Assembly (NCBI GenBank): GCA_002495185.1
Contig: DAEB01000016.1
Location: 42,816 to 85,067, forward strand
DNA from: Thermoplasmata archaeon UBA184
GTDB taxonomy: Archaea > Thermoplasmatota > Thermoplasmata > Lutacidiplasmatales > UBA184
Direction of reading: 5' to 3'
DNA length: 42,252 nucleotides
The stretch's first letter is position 1. Every line of letters starts with the position of its first letter. The notes under the pieces were generated by a model. That model ran no database searches and was not told the DNA's origin. It saw nothing but the letters and a program-made list of their open reading frames with translations. The translations under genes were made by a program, and so were the position numbers. Below are positions 17,544-24,958 of this stretch, in pieces.

Positions 17544-17553
17544 TATATTAAGT
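17544..17553 (-). promoter_or_regulatory. TATA box for the ferredoxin gene
   Basis: The reverse strand reads CTTAATATAC. It predicts a transcript from about 17522 and a leader of about 8 bases before the ATG at 17514. Confidence 0.75.
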
Positions 17554-17615
17554 CGTTCCGTGAAACGTCGCGACGACCCGCCGGCGGCCGTGCTAACTTG
17601 CGACGCGGCCGCGGT

Positions 17616-18467
17616 TCACGGGATGTCGGCCGGGTTCGTCATCCCGATCCGCGCTCCGCCGCGCAAGGCGTCGAGCGAGGCCATCTCGGCTCCGGAAAGC
17701 GAGAAGTCGAACACCTGGGCATTCTCCCGGATCCGTTCGCGATGGACCGATTTCGGGATGACGATCACGCCGTGCTCGAGACCCCAGCGCAGGAGCACCT
17801 GGGCCGGCGTCCGGTGATGGGCCGCCGCCACCGCCGCAACGCGGGGGTCGTCGAACTTTCGAGCGCGAGTGAGCGGCGCCCACGCTTCGAGGCGGATCCC
17901 GCGGGACTCGCAGTACCGTAGGAGCTCGGGGTCGTAGACGAACGGGTGGAACTCGATCTGGTTGACGGCCGGAACGACCTCCGAGTGCGCTCGCAGCTCT
18001 TCGAGGTGCCGAACCGTGTAGTTGCTCACTCCGACCGCTCGGACCACCCCCTCCTCCCTCAGCCGGAGGAGGGCGCGCCAGGAGTCGAGTCGGTCTTCTG
18101 GTGAATTCGCCCGCGGCCAGTGGATGAGGTAGAGGTCGATCGGACCGAGACCGAGTCGCTGTGCGCTCTCGCGGCCGGCGCGCAGCGCCGACTCATACCC
18201 CTGGTCGGTGAACCACAGCTTGGTCGTGACGAAGACGTCGTTCCGCGCGATGCCGCTCGCCCGGATCGCCTCGCCGACATCGGCCTCGTTCCGGTACATC
18301 GCCGCGGTGTCCACCGCATGATAGCCGGCCTCGAGGGCGTAGGCGACGGCGTTCCGTGTCACCGTCCCAGGCTCGGTCTGGAAGACCCCGAGCCCGAGCC
18401 ACGGGATCTCAGGACCCTGGTTGAGCCGGACCCGCGACGCGATGGTCGTGCCGGGGGGAAGGGGCAT
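17616..18467 (-). CDS. Aldo-keto reductase
   Basis: The 283-residue product has the full AKR catalytic tetrad Asp53, Tyr58, Lys83 and His116, seen in VDTAAMYRNE, TTKLW and YLIHWP. GVSNY and the C-terminal VIPKSVHRERI form the NADPH-binding region. It reduces aldehydes or ketones with NADPH. Length and motifs are closest to the prokaryotic 2,5-diketogluconate/glyoxal reductase group (AKR5). The true substrate is unknown. A TATA-like ATAAGC lies about 26 bases before the ATG, overlapping the end of the upstream gene. Confidence 0.92.
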   Translation of the reverse strand: MPLPPGTTIASRVRLNQGPEIPWLGLGVFQTEPGTVTRNAVAYALEAGYHAVDTAAMYRNEADVGEAIRASGIARNDVFVTTKLWFTDQGYESALRAGRESAQRLGLGPIDLYLIHWPRANSPEDRLDSWRALLRLREEGVVRAVGVSNYTVRHLEELRAHSEVVPAVNQIEFHPFVYDPELLRYCESRGIRLEAWAPLTRARKFDDPRVAAVAAAHHRTPAQVLLRWGLEHGVIVIPKSVHRERIRENAQVFDFSLSGAEMASLDALRGGARIGMTNPADIP

Positions 18468-18489
18468 GCCGCTCGCGAACGCCCCCGGA

Positions 18490-18498
18490 CGCTTATCC
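18490..18498 (-). promoter_or_regulatory. Possible TATA box for the aldo-keto reductase gene
   Basis: The reverse strand reads GGATAAGCG about 26 bases before the ATG at 18467, which would give a leaderless mRNA. It overlaps the TAA stop of the upstream gene. The match to a TATA consensus is weak. Confidence 0.35.
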
Positions 18499-18798
18499 TG
18501 CGCGGGCCGCGGCCGCGGAGCCTGAGACGGCGGTGCGGAACCGGGGCGTGATCCCCCGCTCTCGGAGCCGCTCGTCGTAGCGGCGGAGCTGGGCTTCGTG
18601 CTCCGGGCAGACGGAGAACGCCCGCCATGCGGCGGAGGGGGAAGACCGGTCCTGCGTACCCCCGGTCAATTCGACCCGGTGGGGTCGGTCGTCGCACGGA
18701 CCGCCGTCCTCGGGCGAGGGCTCACCGGTGAGAGGCCGGAACGCAAAATCGTACGCTCGCCCCATCTCGCAGAGGGGGCGTTGAAACAGGTGGCTCAT
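18493..18798 (-). CDS. Hypothetical Cys-containing small protein (possible zinc site)
   Basis: The 101-residue protein is not recognised. It has PLCEMGRAYDF near the start, a second Cys in GGPCDD, and FSVCPEHEAQLRRYDERL near the end, so Cys and His residues could bind a metal. The pattern of an N-terminal Cys and a later Cys-x-x/x-His followed by a charged helix recalls the small protein at 28387-28611. The window's other short reading frames here look like shadows. Confidence 0.55.
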   Translation of the reverse strand: MSHLFQRPLCEMGRAYDFAFRPLTGEPSPEDGGPCDDRPHRVELTGGTQDRSSPSAAWRAFSVCPEHEAQLRRYDERLRERGITPRFRTAVSGSAAAARAG

Positions 18799-18854
18799 GG
18801 GAGTACCCTGACTTCGAGCCGGTCGACCTCGACCCGACGGCCCGCCCGCCCCGT

Positions 18855-19145
18855 TCAGAGCTTCTGGACGAGCTGGCCGAATTCGCTCGTGGTCCAGCCC
18901 TTGAGGGTGGTCGTCCGCACGAACCCCTGCATCCCCGCGCGCAGGGCGAGCTGGTTCGCGACCTCGTCCGAGGGGAGCTCCATCATCGCCACGAGGTCGT
19001 AGGCTCCCATCGTGTGGAGGAGCGAGAGGACCTTCCCTCCGGCCTTCTCCACGGACTTTCGGAATGCTTCCGTTCGTTCCGGCGACTGCTTCACGGCGCG
19101 GATCCCCTCGGCGGTCCAGTTCACGAGCACTACGTACGACGGCAT
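18855..19145 (-). CDS. GYD-domain protein
   Basis: The 96-residue product reads MPSYVVLVNWTAEGIRAVK and contains MGAYDLVAMMELPSDE, the hallmark of the GYD domain, a dimeric alpha-beta barrel family of unknown function. Length is typical. A weak TATA-like TTTTGTAG lies at about 19178-19185 on the reverse strand, about 35 bases from the start. It is probably cytoplasmic. Confidence 0.85.
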   Translation of the reverse strand: MPSYVVLVNWTAEGIRAVKQSPERTEAFRKSVEKAGGKVLSLLHTMGAYDLVAMMELPSDEVANQLALRAGMQGFVRTTTLKGWTTSEFGQLVQKL

Positions 19146-19267
19146 CTAATCCCTCGCGGACCGGACACGGGGACCCCTACAAAACCGTTCGCGAGCGGCA
19201 GCGGAGATCCCGACCGCGAATGCTATGACCTTGCCCGCGGCTGGAACCGCACCGGTCCGAGGAAACG

Positions 19268-20095
19268 ATGCCCACCGCCGAACTTCGGAACGCGAAGATC
19301 GCCTACGAGATCACAGGAACCGGGGACCCGACGGTCCTCATCCACGGCTCCCTGGTCGATCGGAGCACGTGGGAACGCGTTCGAACGGGCCTGGCCCCCT
19401 CGCTCACGGTCCTGACGTATGACCGGCGGGGACATGGAGACAGCAGCGGACCTCCGCGAGCGCGGCCGGTCCGGGATGACGCGAGCGACCTTTCCGCGCT
19501 GCTCGCCACCCTCGACCTCTATCCCGTCCACATCATCGCCCATTCGTACGGGGGTGCCGTCGCTCTCCGCATCGCGGCCGACCACCCGGAGATGGTCCGC
19601 AGCCTCGCACTCCACGAGCCACCGTTCCTCGGTCTCCTCGAAGAGGACCCCGCCACGGTGCCGGAAGCGGAGCGTCTCGAGTCCGCGACCCGTGAGATGG
19701 TCGAGCGGCTGCGCTCGGGCGACCGAGAGGGGGCAGTGCGCGAGGTCGTGAACTCGCTGGCACCGGAGGAAGGGGCCTGGGACCGGATGGGCCACGCCGT
19801 GCAGCAATCCATGCTCCGCTACGCGTACCGATGGGGAGAGGAGATCTCGGACCCGGAGGCTATCCGTCCCGACACCGGGGCGGCAAGCGATCTTCTCGTC
19901 CCGGTGCTCCTGACCACCGGCGAGAGAAGTCCGCCGTTCCTTCTCCGAATCACGAACCACCTCGCAAACGCGCTACGAAACGTCACGGTGCGGACGGTCG
20001 TGGGCGCCGGGCACGCACCGCAGGTCAGCGACCCCGACCGATTCATCGCATTGATCCACGGGTTCCTGGTCGAACGGTCCGTTCCGTTCACGTAG
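19268..20095 (+). CDS. Alpha/beta hydrolase
   Basis: The 275-residue product has LIHGSLVDRSTWERV, the nucleophile elbow AHSYGGA with Ser93, and the catalytic His in VGAGHAPQ near residue 252. The acid is probably in LLTTGERSPP, a Glu where many relatives have Asp. It resembles single-domain hydrolases that cleave esters, lactones or haloalkanes. Substrate is unknown. It ends 88 bases before the convergent SDR gene. Confidence 0.9.
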   Translation: MPTAELRNAKIAYEITGTGDPTVLIHGSLVDRSTWERVRTGLAPSLTVLTYDRRGHGDSSGPPRARPVRDDASDLSALLATLDLYPVHIIAHSYGGAVALRIAADHPEMVRSLALHEPPFLGLLEEDPATVPEAERLESATREMVERLRSGDREGAVREVVNSLAPEEGAWDRMGHAVQQSMLRYAYRWGEEISDPEAIRPDTGAASDLLVPVLLTTGERSPPFLLRITNHLANALRNVTVRTVVGAGHAPQVSDPDRFIALIHGFLVERSVPFT

Positions 20096-20183
20096 GCGAC
20101 CGCCCTCAAGTCCGGGTCCTCGGGGGGATCGACCGACCGCGCCCCGTCGCAACGCCGTTTGCCGTCTCCCTCCACCGGATGCG

Positions 20184-21014
20184 CTAGCGCGTGGGGTGGT
20201 CATCGGAGGAAAAGAACGGCTCCAGGAGCTCCATGACACCCTTGCCGAGCCACTGGCCGCCATCGACCGCGAGGACCTGGCCGGTGATGTAGCTCGCCCG
20301 AGGACTCGCGAGAAACCGAACGGCCTCCGCGATCTCCTGAGGGGTCCCGAACCGGCCGAGAGGTACGGCCCGAGTGACGGACTGTTCGACGGCCTCGGAG
20401 ACCCACATGCGTTCGTCCGTACCCTCGGTATGCACGGGCCCCGGCGCGACCGCGTTGACGCGGATCCCGTACTGGGCCCACTCGACCGCAAGCGTCCTCG
20501 TGAGAGCGAGAACCCCGGCCTTGGCGGAGGCCGAATGCGCGGTCCCGGGACCCGCCATCCAGGCGTACGAGGCGACGATGTTGACAATCGCCGGCGTCGG
20601 TGAGCGTCGCAGGAGGGGCAATGCCGCCCTCGAGCAGAAGAACGTCCCATCCAGCACGATTCCCACGACCGCGCGCCAGCCGTTAGGCGTGATCTTCTCC
20701 GCCGGGGCGACGAAATTGCCCGCGGCGTTGTTCACGAGCAGGTCCAGGCGACCGTACTCCGAGCGCACGACCTCCATCAGGTGGTCGACCTGCTCCGGCA
20801 GGCGGACATCGGTCGGCACTTCGACCACCCTCGCTCCGTGACCTCGAAGCTCTCCGGCGCCGGACGCGAGGTGCTCGGCGGACCGGCTCGCGATCGCGAG
20901 ATTGAACCCGTCATCAGCGAGGGCCACTCCGATCGCTCTCCCGAGGCCCGTGCCCCCCCCGGTGACGAGGGCCACGGGTTTCGCCTCCGCCCGGTGCGTC
21001 GTGCTCGCCGTCAC
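20184..21014 (-). CDS. 2,4-dienoyl-CoA reductase-like short-chain dehydrogenase
   Basis: The 276-residue product has the NADP-binding TGGGTGLG (18-25) and NNAAGN (95-100). Its active site lacks the usual YxxxK: the motif is SASAK with Ser161 and Lys165, and Tyr150 lies 15 residues before the Lys. This is the same spacing and sequence as human DECR1, and NNAAGNF, GTFFCSRA and HSASAKAG are shared with bacterial FadH/YkuF-type reductases. It probably reduces an unsaturated acyl-CoA. A TATA box is at 21042-21049. The gene is convergent with the alpha/beta hydrolase gene. Confidence 0.85.
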   Translation of the reverse strand: MTASTTHRAEAKPVALVTGGGTGLGRAIGVALADDGFNLAIASRSAEHLASGAGELRGHGARVVEVPTDVRLPEQVDHLMEVVRSEYGRLDLLVNNAAGNFVAPAEKITPNGWRAVVGIVLDGTFFCSRAALPLLRRSPTPAIVNIVASYAWMAGPGTAHSASAKAGVLALTRTLAVEWAQYGIRVNAVAPGPVHTEGTDERMWVSEAVEQSVTRAVPLGRFGTPQEIAEAVRFLASPRASYITGQVLAVDGGQWLGKGVMELLEPFFSSDDHPTR

Positions 21015-21041
21015 AGCCGGGCCGAGTTCCGCCTCGCGTAA

Positions 21042-21049
21042 GAAATTAA
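21042..21049 (-). promoter_or_regulatory. TATA box for the dienoyl-CoA-reductase-like gene
   Basis: The reverse strand reads GTTAATTTC. It is centred about 32 bases from the ATG at 21014 and predicts a leader of only about 5 bases. The rest of the 202-base gap to 21216 shows short inverted repeats such as GGAG...CTCC but no gene that I can support. Confidence 0.6.
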
Positions 21050-21216
21050 CCGGCCGCCCCGGGAGGACGATACTCCGCCCTGTCCCCGAAACCAGGTCAC
21101 GCCGGCGGAAGAGGCGGAGTCCGCTCCTCGGGACCTCGAGCGAGCGGGGGGTGCTTCGGCGGCGACCCTACTCCTCTTGAACATCGGGAGCGTGGTCGTG
21201 CGAGAGGTCGGTCTTC

Positions 21217-22287
21217 ATGTCGTGGCGCGTCCCGGTCGAGGCGAGAAGTGACCGAGTGTTCCCGCTCCCGCTCGCGGGGACGGTCGAGAACCATCGTCTC
21301 GAGAGTCGAGTGCTCCGCGGAAACCCGTGGGGCGACCCCAGCGAAAGGGACCTCCCCGTCTACGTCCCACCCTCGGGAGAGACTCGGGAACGACCGGTCC
21401 TCGTGCTGCTGAGCGGGTACACGGGCGCCGGCTGGGTGGAGTACGAGCGGCCCCTCTATCTGCGAGACTCGATCGTCGGTGTTCTCGACCGCCTGATTCG
21501 GCTTCGACTCGTTCCGGAGGCGGTGATGGTGGGACCGGACTGTCTCACGACCCTCGGAGGAAGTCAGTACCTCAACTCCTCCGCCACGGGCCGGTACGAG
21601 GACTACGTCGTCGAGGAGGTGATCCCATTCGTCCGGCAGCGGTATCGCACGGGGCCGGTCGCCGTGATGGGGACCTCGAGCGGGGGGTACGGGTCCCTGA
21701 TGCTGACGCTGCGGCACCCTGAGGTGTTCCGCGCCGCCGGGTCCAACGCGGGGGACGCGTTCTTCGAGTACTGCTACACGCCCGACTTCCCCATCGCGTT
21801 CCGCGAATTCCAAAAGGCCGGCGGCCCGGAGAAGCTCCTCGAGAAGATGCTTTCCGAGCCGACCCCCGGCTTCGGCCCGAGGGAACCCCGGGCCCAGGCG
21901 CTCGAGGTGATGGCGTACTCTTCGAGCTACTCGCCGATCGAGGGCGAGCCGGGCCGGTTCGACCTTCCGTTCGACCTCGTCACCGGGGCGATCCGGCCGG
22001 ACGTGTGGGCCCGCTGGCTTTCGTGGGACCCGGTCCGCATGGTCGCCGACCCTCGATACCAGGAGGCCGCTCGTTCCGTCCCCTACTGGTACGTGGACGG
22101 CGGCGCGAAGGACGAGTACGCGCTCGACCTGGGCGCCCGCATCTTCGCCGACGCGGCGCGGCGGGCCGGCGCTCGCGTGGACCTCGAGCTGTTCGAGGGG
22201 GCACACTTCGACGCGACCCCGCGCTACGAGGTCATCATCCCCCGACTTCTCTCGGCGCTCGGCGTCCCTCCCCCGGAACGAGGATGA
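21217..22287 (+). CDS. Putative esterase (esterase D / Fes-like alpha-beta hydrolase)
   Basis: The 356-residue product has the nucleophile elbow GTSSGG with Ser154 preceded by VAVM, and a C-terminal FEGAHFDATPRYE that gives the likely catalytic His. LVLLSGYTGAG near residue 62-72 forms the oxyanion region. This architecture matches the esterase D/antigen 85/enterochelin esterase superfamily. The substrate is unknown. I saw no convincing TATA box in the 200 bases upstream. Confidence 0.85.
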   Translation: MSWRVPVEARSDRVFPLPLAGTVENHRLESRVLRGNPWGDPSERDLPVYVPPSGETRERPVLVLLSGYTGAGWVEYERPLYLRDSIVGVLDRLIRLRLVPEAVMVGPDCLTTLGGSQYLNSSATGRYEDYVVEEVIPFVRQRYRTGPVAVMGTSSGGYGSLMLTLRHPEVFRAAGSNAGDAFFEYCYTPDFPIAFREFQKAGGPEKLLEKMLSEPTPGFGPREPRAQALEVMAYSSSYSPIEGEPGRFDLPFDLVTGAIRPDVWARWLSWDPVRMVADPRYQEAARSVPYWYVDGGAKDEYALDLGARIFADAARRAGARVDLELFEGAHFDATPRYEVIIPRLLSALGVPPPERG

Positions 22288-22354
22288 GCACCCGTTTTGT
22301 ACCCCGCCCTTTTCGCCGGCACCGGGCCGATCGAGAGCGCGACGAGGAACGACG

Positions 22355-22507
22355 ATGATCCGGGAAGGCACGATGGTCTGTGACGTCTGCCAGAAGCCGA
22401 TCACGCGGGTCACCGAGGTTCCCGCGGAAGGCTGGCCGAGGATGCACAACCTCTGTTCCGCCTGCTTCACTGACCTCAAGAAGCAAGCGGTCCCGCGACC
22501 CACGTAG
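22355..22507 (+). CDS. Small zinc-ribbon-like protein (50 residues)
   Basis: The 50-residue frame carries two knuckles, Cys9/Cys12 (MVCDVCQKPI) and Cys34/Cys37 (LCSACFTDL), 21 residues apart, with a basic C-terminus. This is a plausible single zinc site. A TATA-like GTTTTGTAC lies at about 22295-22303. It ends 3 bases before the stop of the convergent gene at 22511. I do not recognise the family; small proteins of this kind are often missed in annotation. Confidence 0.7.
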   Translation: MIREGTMVCDVCQKPITRVTEVPAEGWPRMHNLCSACFTDLKKQAVPRPT

Positions 22508-22510
22508 GGC

Positions 22511-23083
22511 CTACGGGCGCGAGATCTCGTAGCGGACCGGCGCGTCGGGCCCCTCGAGCGGCGCGAGCGCCTCGACGGTCTCGTCCTCGAACCAAGCCTG
22601 GACGATGAAGTACCAGGCGAGGGCGATGAGCAGCAGTAGGTCGGGGGAGTCCTTCCCGTCGTCCGACACGATGACGGCGCCGGCGGCCAGATGCCGTCCT
22701 TCTCGCACGGGCTCGACGTGGACGAGCTCGGTTCCCGACGGGGTGGTCACCTTCCAGGCGGGGATGAGGACCCCGGCCCGATGGAATCGATACGACCGGC
22801 CGCCGGCGACATCGATCTCGTGGTAGTTCAGATGCACCGTGAGCCGAGCTTCGACCACGGGGCCGACGCGGGCGGTGATGAGCGGGTTCAGGAACCCGCC
22901 TCGCTTGACCGTCCACTCCCCCGTCGCGCTCCGGAGCGTCGCGAGCGACCCTCCCGTACGGGCCCACTCGAGGGTCGCGACCGTCGTCTCGCCGGAAGAG
23001 AGCGAGAAGGCGGCGGGGTGGTCCCGCTCGCGCAACCACCGAAAGGTCGAGCGGTCGACTCCCGAGATAGGTGCGAGCGTCAC
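22511..23083 (-). CDS. Hypothetical beta-rich protein with a C-terminal hydrophobic helix
   Basis: The 190-residue protein is not recognised. Residues 1-150 alternate short hydrophobic and polar stretches with many Arg and Thr, suggesting a beta-barrel. Residues 153-169 (LLLLIALAWYFIVQAWF) form one hydrophobic helix near the end. A beta-barrel wrapped around a terminal helix recalls tubby-like/LURP-one proteins, but this is only a resemblance. The ATG at 23083 lies about 27 bases from a TATA box and looks leaderless. Confidence 0.7.
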   Translation of the reverse strand: MTLAPISGVDRSTFRWLRERDHPAAFSLSSGETTVATLEWARTGGSLATLRSATGEWTVKRGGFLNPLITARVGPVVEARLTVHLNYHEIDVAGGRSYRFHRAGVLIPAWKVTTPSGTELVHVEPVREGRHLAAGAVIVSDDGKDSPDLLLLIALAWYFIVQAWFEDETVEALAPLEGPDAPVRYEISRP

Positions 23084-23106
23084 GGCTCACCCAGCCTCTC
23101 GCCGGG

Positions 23107-23113
23107 ATTTAAG
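23107..23113 (-). promoter_or_regulatory. TATA box for the 22511-23083 gene
   Basis: The reverse strand reads CTTAAAT centred about 27 bases before the ATG at 23083, predicting a leaderless mRNA. Confidence 0.7.
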
Positions 23114-23146
23114 CCGGACCCGACGGGGCGGGCCCCCGTAGGCGTC

Positions 23147-23536
23147 TCACCGCGCCGCGATCAGGAAGAGGATCCCCGAGACGAGGGCGAACACGACGGC
23201 CAGCAGTGCGAGAAGTTCTCCCCCGAATCCGAGGGCGAACCAGCAGAGCACCGAGAGGACCACGAGGATGACTCCCGCCCCCAGCCGCCGGTCCCTGCCT
23301 CCCGAGCGGCCGATGGCCGCGAAGAGCCCAAAGAGAAGCCCGATCACGACGTACACGACGGAACGGGCCCAAGAGCTCAACGCGTGCCCGCCCGACCCCA
23401 GGGCGAGGAACACGAACCCGCCCACGAAGTCGACCAGCGCGGCGAGGATGAGGAGGAGAGCGCTCAGGAGTCCAAATACCATGGCGAGGTTCCGGAAGTC
23501 GGTCCCCGCCAACGCCGCGCGCCCCCGACCGCTCAC
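23147..23536 (-). CDS. Four-TM membrane protein of unknown function
   Basis: The 129-residue protein has about four hydrophobic helices (17-33, 37-47/57-73, 86-103, 107-128) joined by short loops with GRSGGRDRR in the middle, so it is an integral membrane protein. No family is recognised. The intergenic TATA-like sequence sits too close to this start, so an internal start such as the Met at residue 19 (23482) is possible. It is divergent from the gene at 23584. Confidence 0.7.
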   Translation of the reverse strand: MSGRGRAALAGTDFRNLAMVFGLLSALLLILAALVDFVGGFVFLALGSGGHALSSWARSVVYVVIGLLFGLFAAIGRSGGRDRRLGAGVILVVLSVLCWFALGFGGELLALLAVVFALVSGILFLIAAR

Positions 23537-23548
23537 GCGGACCTGACC

Positions 23549-23556
23549 CTTTATCG
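23549..23556 (+). promoter_or_regulatory. TATA box for the 23584 gene
   Basis: CTTTATCGT is centred about 31 bases before the ATG at 23584, predicting a leader of about 5 bases. Confidence 0.5.
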
Positions 23557-23583
23557 TTACGGCCGCCTCCGCCGGTCGGACCC

Positions 23584-23832
23584 ATGCTCCGGGAGACGAC
23601 CTTCCTGATCGGGGGACTCCTTACGATCGCTCTCGGCGTGCTATTGGGTGGGGCGCTGTTCCTCGCGGGGGCGGGGCCGGAGTACTTCAACGCATGGCTC
23701 GCGAGCGGAATCGCGGTCGGGCTGGGAGGGTTCTTCATCTACGTGGCCCGGGACGAGCATCGGACCCGGCTCGAGTTCCTCCGGAGCTCGGAAGGAGAAC
23801 CGCCGGAGGCTCCCGGTTCGTCGGGCCCCTAG
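23584..23832 (+). CDS. Small two-TM membrane protein
   Basis: The 82-residue protein has two hydrophobic helices (about 6-28 and 36-53), followed by a charged tail YVARDEHRTRLEFLRSSEGEPP that is probably cytoplasmic. No function is recognised. It lies 52 bases before the tRNA-His gene. Confidence 0.65.
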   Translation: MLRETTFLIGGLLTIALGVLLGGALFLAGAGPEYFNAWLASGIAVGLGGFFIYVARDEHRTRLEFLRSSEGEPPEAPGSSGP

Positions 23833-23884
23833 CGTCGGCCGAGCGGGGAAACCTTTTCCTACGGCCGCGGTGTCCAACGTTCGT

Positions 23885-23992
23885 GGCCGGGATGGGGTAG
23901 TTTGGCCTATCCTGGGGGACTGTGGATCCCTCGACCCGGGTTCAAAGCAGAGCGGGGACGACCCCCGCGCTGTGAGACTCTCGGTCCCGGCC
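23885..23992 (+). tRNA. trnH: tRNA-His (GTG) with an interrupted T-loop
   Basis: G-1 is at 23885. The acceptor stem pairs GCCGGGA (23886-23892) with TCCCGGC (23985-23991), and C73 is at 23992; G-1 with C73 is the tRNA-His signature. The D-arm is at 23895-23913. The anticodon stem pairs GGGGA (23915-23919) with TCCCT (23927-23931), and the loop CTGTGGA puts anticodon GTG at 23922-23924. The T-stem pairs CCGGG (23936-23940) with CTCGG (23980-23984), including one G-T pair. Between them TTCAAA (23941-23946) and T (23979) form a normal TTCAAAT T-loop only if 23947-23978 is removed. CCA is not encoded. The 3' end touches the stop codon of the convergent HAD gene at 23993. Confidence 0.85.
23947..23978 (+). 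other. 32-base insert (putative intron) in the tRNA-His T-loop, position 59/60
   Basis: Removing this stretch restores a standard TTCAAAT T-loop and a 5-bp T-stem. The insert folds on itself: GCAG pairs with CTGT and GCGGGG with CCCCGC around an ACGAC loop (23947-23973), leaving GAGAC before the 3' junction. I could not draw a canonical bulge-helix-bulge; only a relaxed form seems possible. Exact ends could shift by one or two bases. Confidence 0.7.
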
Positions 23993-24856
23993 CTACGCCT
24001 TTCGGGCCGCCCCGCGTCCCTTCGGCCGGCGAATCTTCGGAGTTCCGCGGGTCAGTCTCGCGAGCGCGACGGGAAGGTCGGAGAGCGAGTAGTCGGACCA
24101 GGCGGCCCCCCACTTCGTAAGGTCATTCGGAGTCAACGTCCACCCCACGAACCGGGACGCCCGCGCGATCGGGATGACGCCGGGCACCGACAGGGCCGCT
24201 TCCATGTCGAACCGGGAGTCCCCCACCAGGAACATGGCCGCCCCCGGATAGCGTCGGCGGTACTCCGCGAGATGCTCGCGCTTGGTGCCGTTCCCCGAGC
24301 CGAGGACGTCCTCGAACCAGTAGCGAAGCCCTTCCCTTTCGAGAAGAAGGTCCGCCATCTCCGTCTCGGCGCCGGTGGCGAGCGTCGTCGTCCACCGCTC
24401 TCGGTGCAGGGTCTTCAGGAGCTTGGGGATCTCCGGGAACGGATGGGCGTGCGCGTACGCTTCCGCCACCTTCCGGGTGTGAAACGTCCGGGCGGTCGTG
24501 GCGCGGAGTTCCACCGGAGCATCGGGGTACAGCTGAGCCAGTTGCGCTTCGAAGGGCATGCCGGTCGTCGCGAGATAGTGGAGCCGGGCCTCCTCGGTCG
24601 GGGTCCCGAACGACTTCGCGAGCACGTCGGCCGCCACGGCGCTGATCGCGGGAAGGTCGTCGAGAATCGTTCCGTCGAGGTCAAAGACGACCACTCCCCG
24701 CTCCACAGTGCGGGGCGCCTCCTCGGCGCGGAGACCCCGGGGCGGCCGCGCCACCTCGGCGAACTGGCTCCGCGCGGGGACCATCGGAAGATGGCCGTCG
24801 TTCTCCTTCCCGAGGTTCATGGATCGACCGGTCGGTGAGGAGCCGGTGTCGGGCAT
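23993..24856 (-). CDS. HAD-superfamily phosphatase (phosphoglycolate-phosphatase-like)
   Basis: The 287-residue product has motif I FDLDGT with Asp59 and Asp61, a helical cap (TTGMPFEAQLAQLYP), motif II TTTLATG, a Lys in GTKREHL, and the C-terminal VGDSRFDMEAA. This is the classic HAD phosphatase order, closest to Gph-like enzymes. Residues 1-50 before the core are an unusual polar extension. The start at 24856 is preferred because a TATA box at 24882-24889 would put transcription at about 24860; upstream in-frame Met codons lie inside the promoter or the divergent coaBC gene. Met13 or Met25 are alternatives. Confidence 0.88.
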   Translation of the reverse strand: MPDTGSSPTGRSMNLGKENDGHLPMVPARSQFAEVARPPRGLRAEEAPRTVERGVVVFDLDGTILDDLPAISAVAADVLAKSFGTPTEEARLHYLATTGMPFEAQLAQLYPDAPVELRATTARTFHTRKVAEAYAHAHPFPEIPKLLKTLHRERWTTTLATGAETEMADLLLEREGLRYWFEDVLGSGNGTKREHLAEYRRRYPGAAMFLVGDSRFDMEAALSVPGVIPIARASRFVGWTLTPNDLTKWGAAWSDYSLSDLPVALARLTRGTPKIRRPKGRGAARKA

Positions 24857-24881
24857 GGTCGCGTCGGCGAGCCGGCCGTCC

Positions 24882-24889
24882 TCTTTAAG
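24882..24889 (-). promoter_or_regulatory. TATA box for the HAD phosphatase gene
   Basis: The reverse strand reads CTTAAAGA, centred about 30 bases before the ATG at 24856. For the divergent coaBC gene, GATAAGAG at 24909-24916 is the best plus-strand candidate. Confidence 0.6.
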
Positions 24890-24958
24890 TCGGTGGGCGG
24901 CCGGTCGGGATAAGAGCGTGAGCGGCGTCCGCCCCGGCGGCGTCGGGCGCTCGGGGCC

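Noticed and set aside
21050..21216. Structured RNA in the gap before the esterase gene
   Set aside because: Only short GC-rich inverted repeats are visible, as expected by chance at this composition; no known RNA motif was recognised.
23885..23992. Reading the tRNA without an intron by pairing CCGGG with CCCGG at 23986-23990
   Set aside because: This would destroy the perfect 7-bp acceptor stem and the G-1/C73 pair, so the T-loop insertion is the better model.
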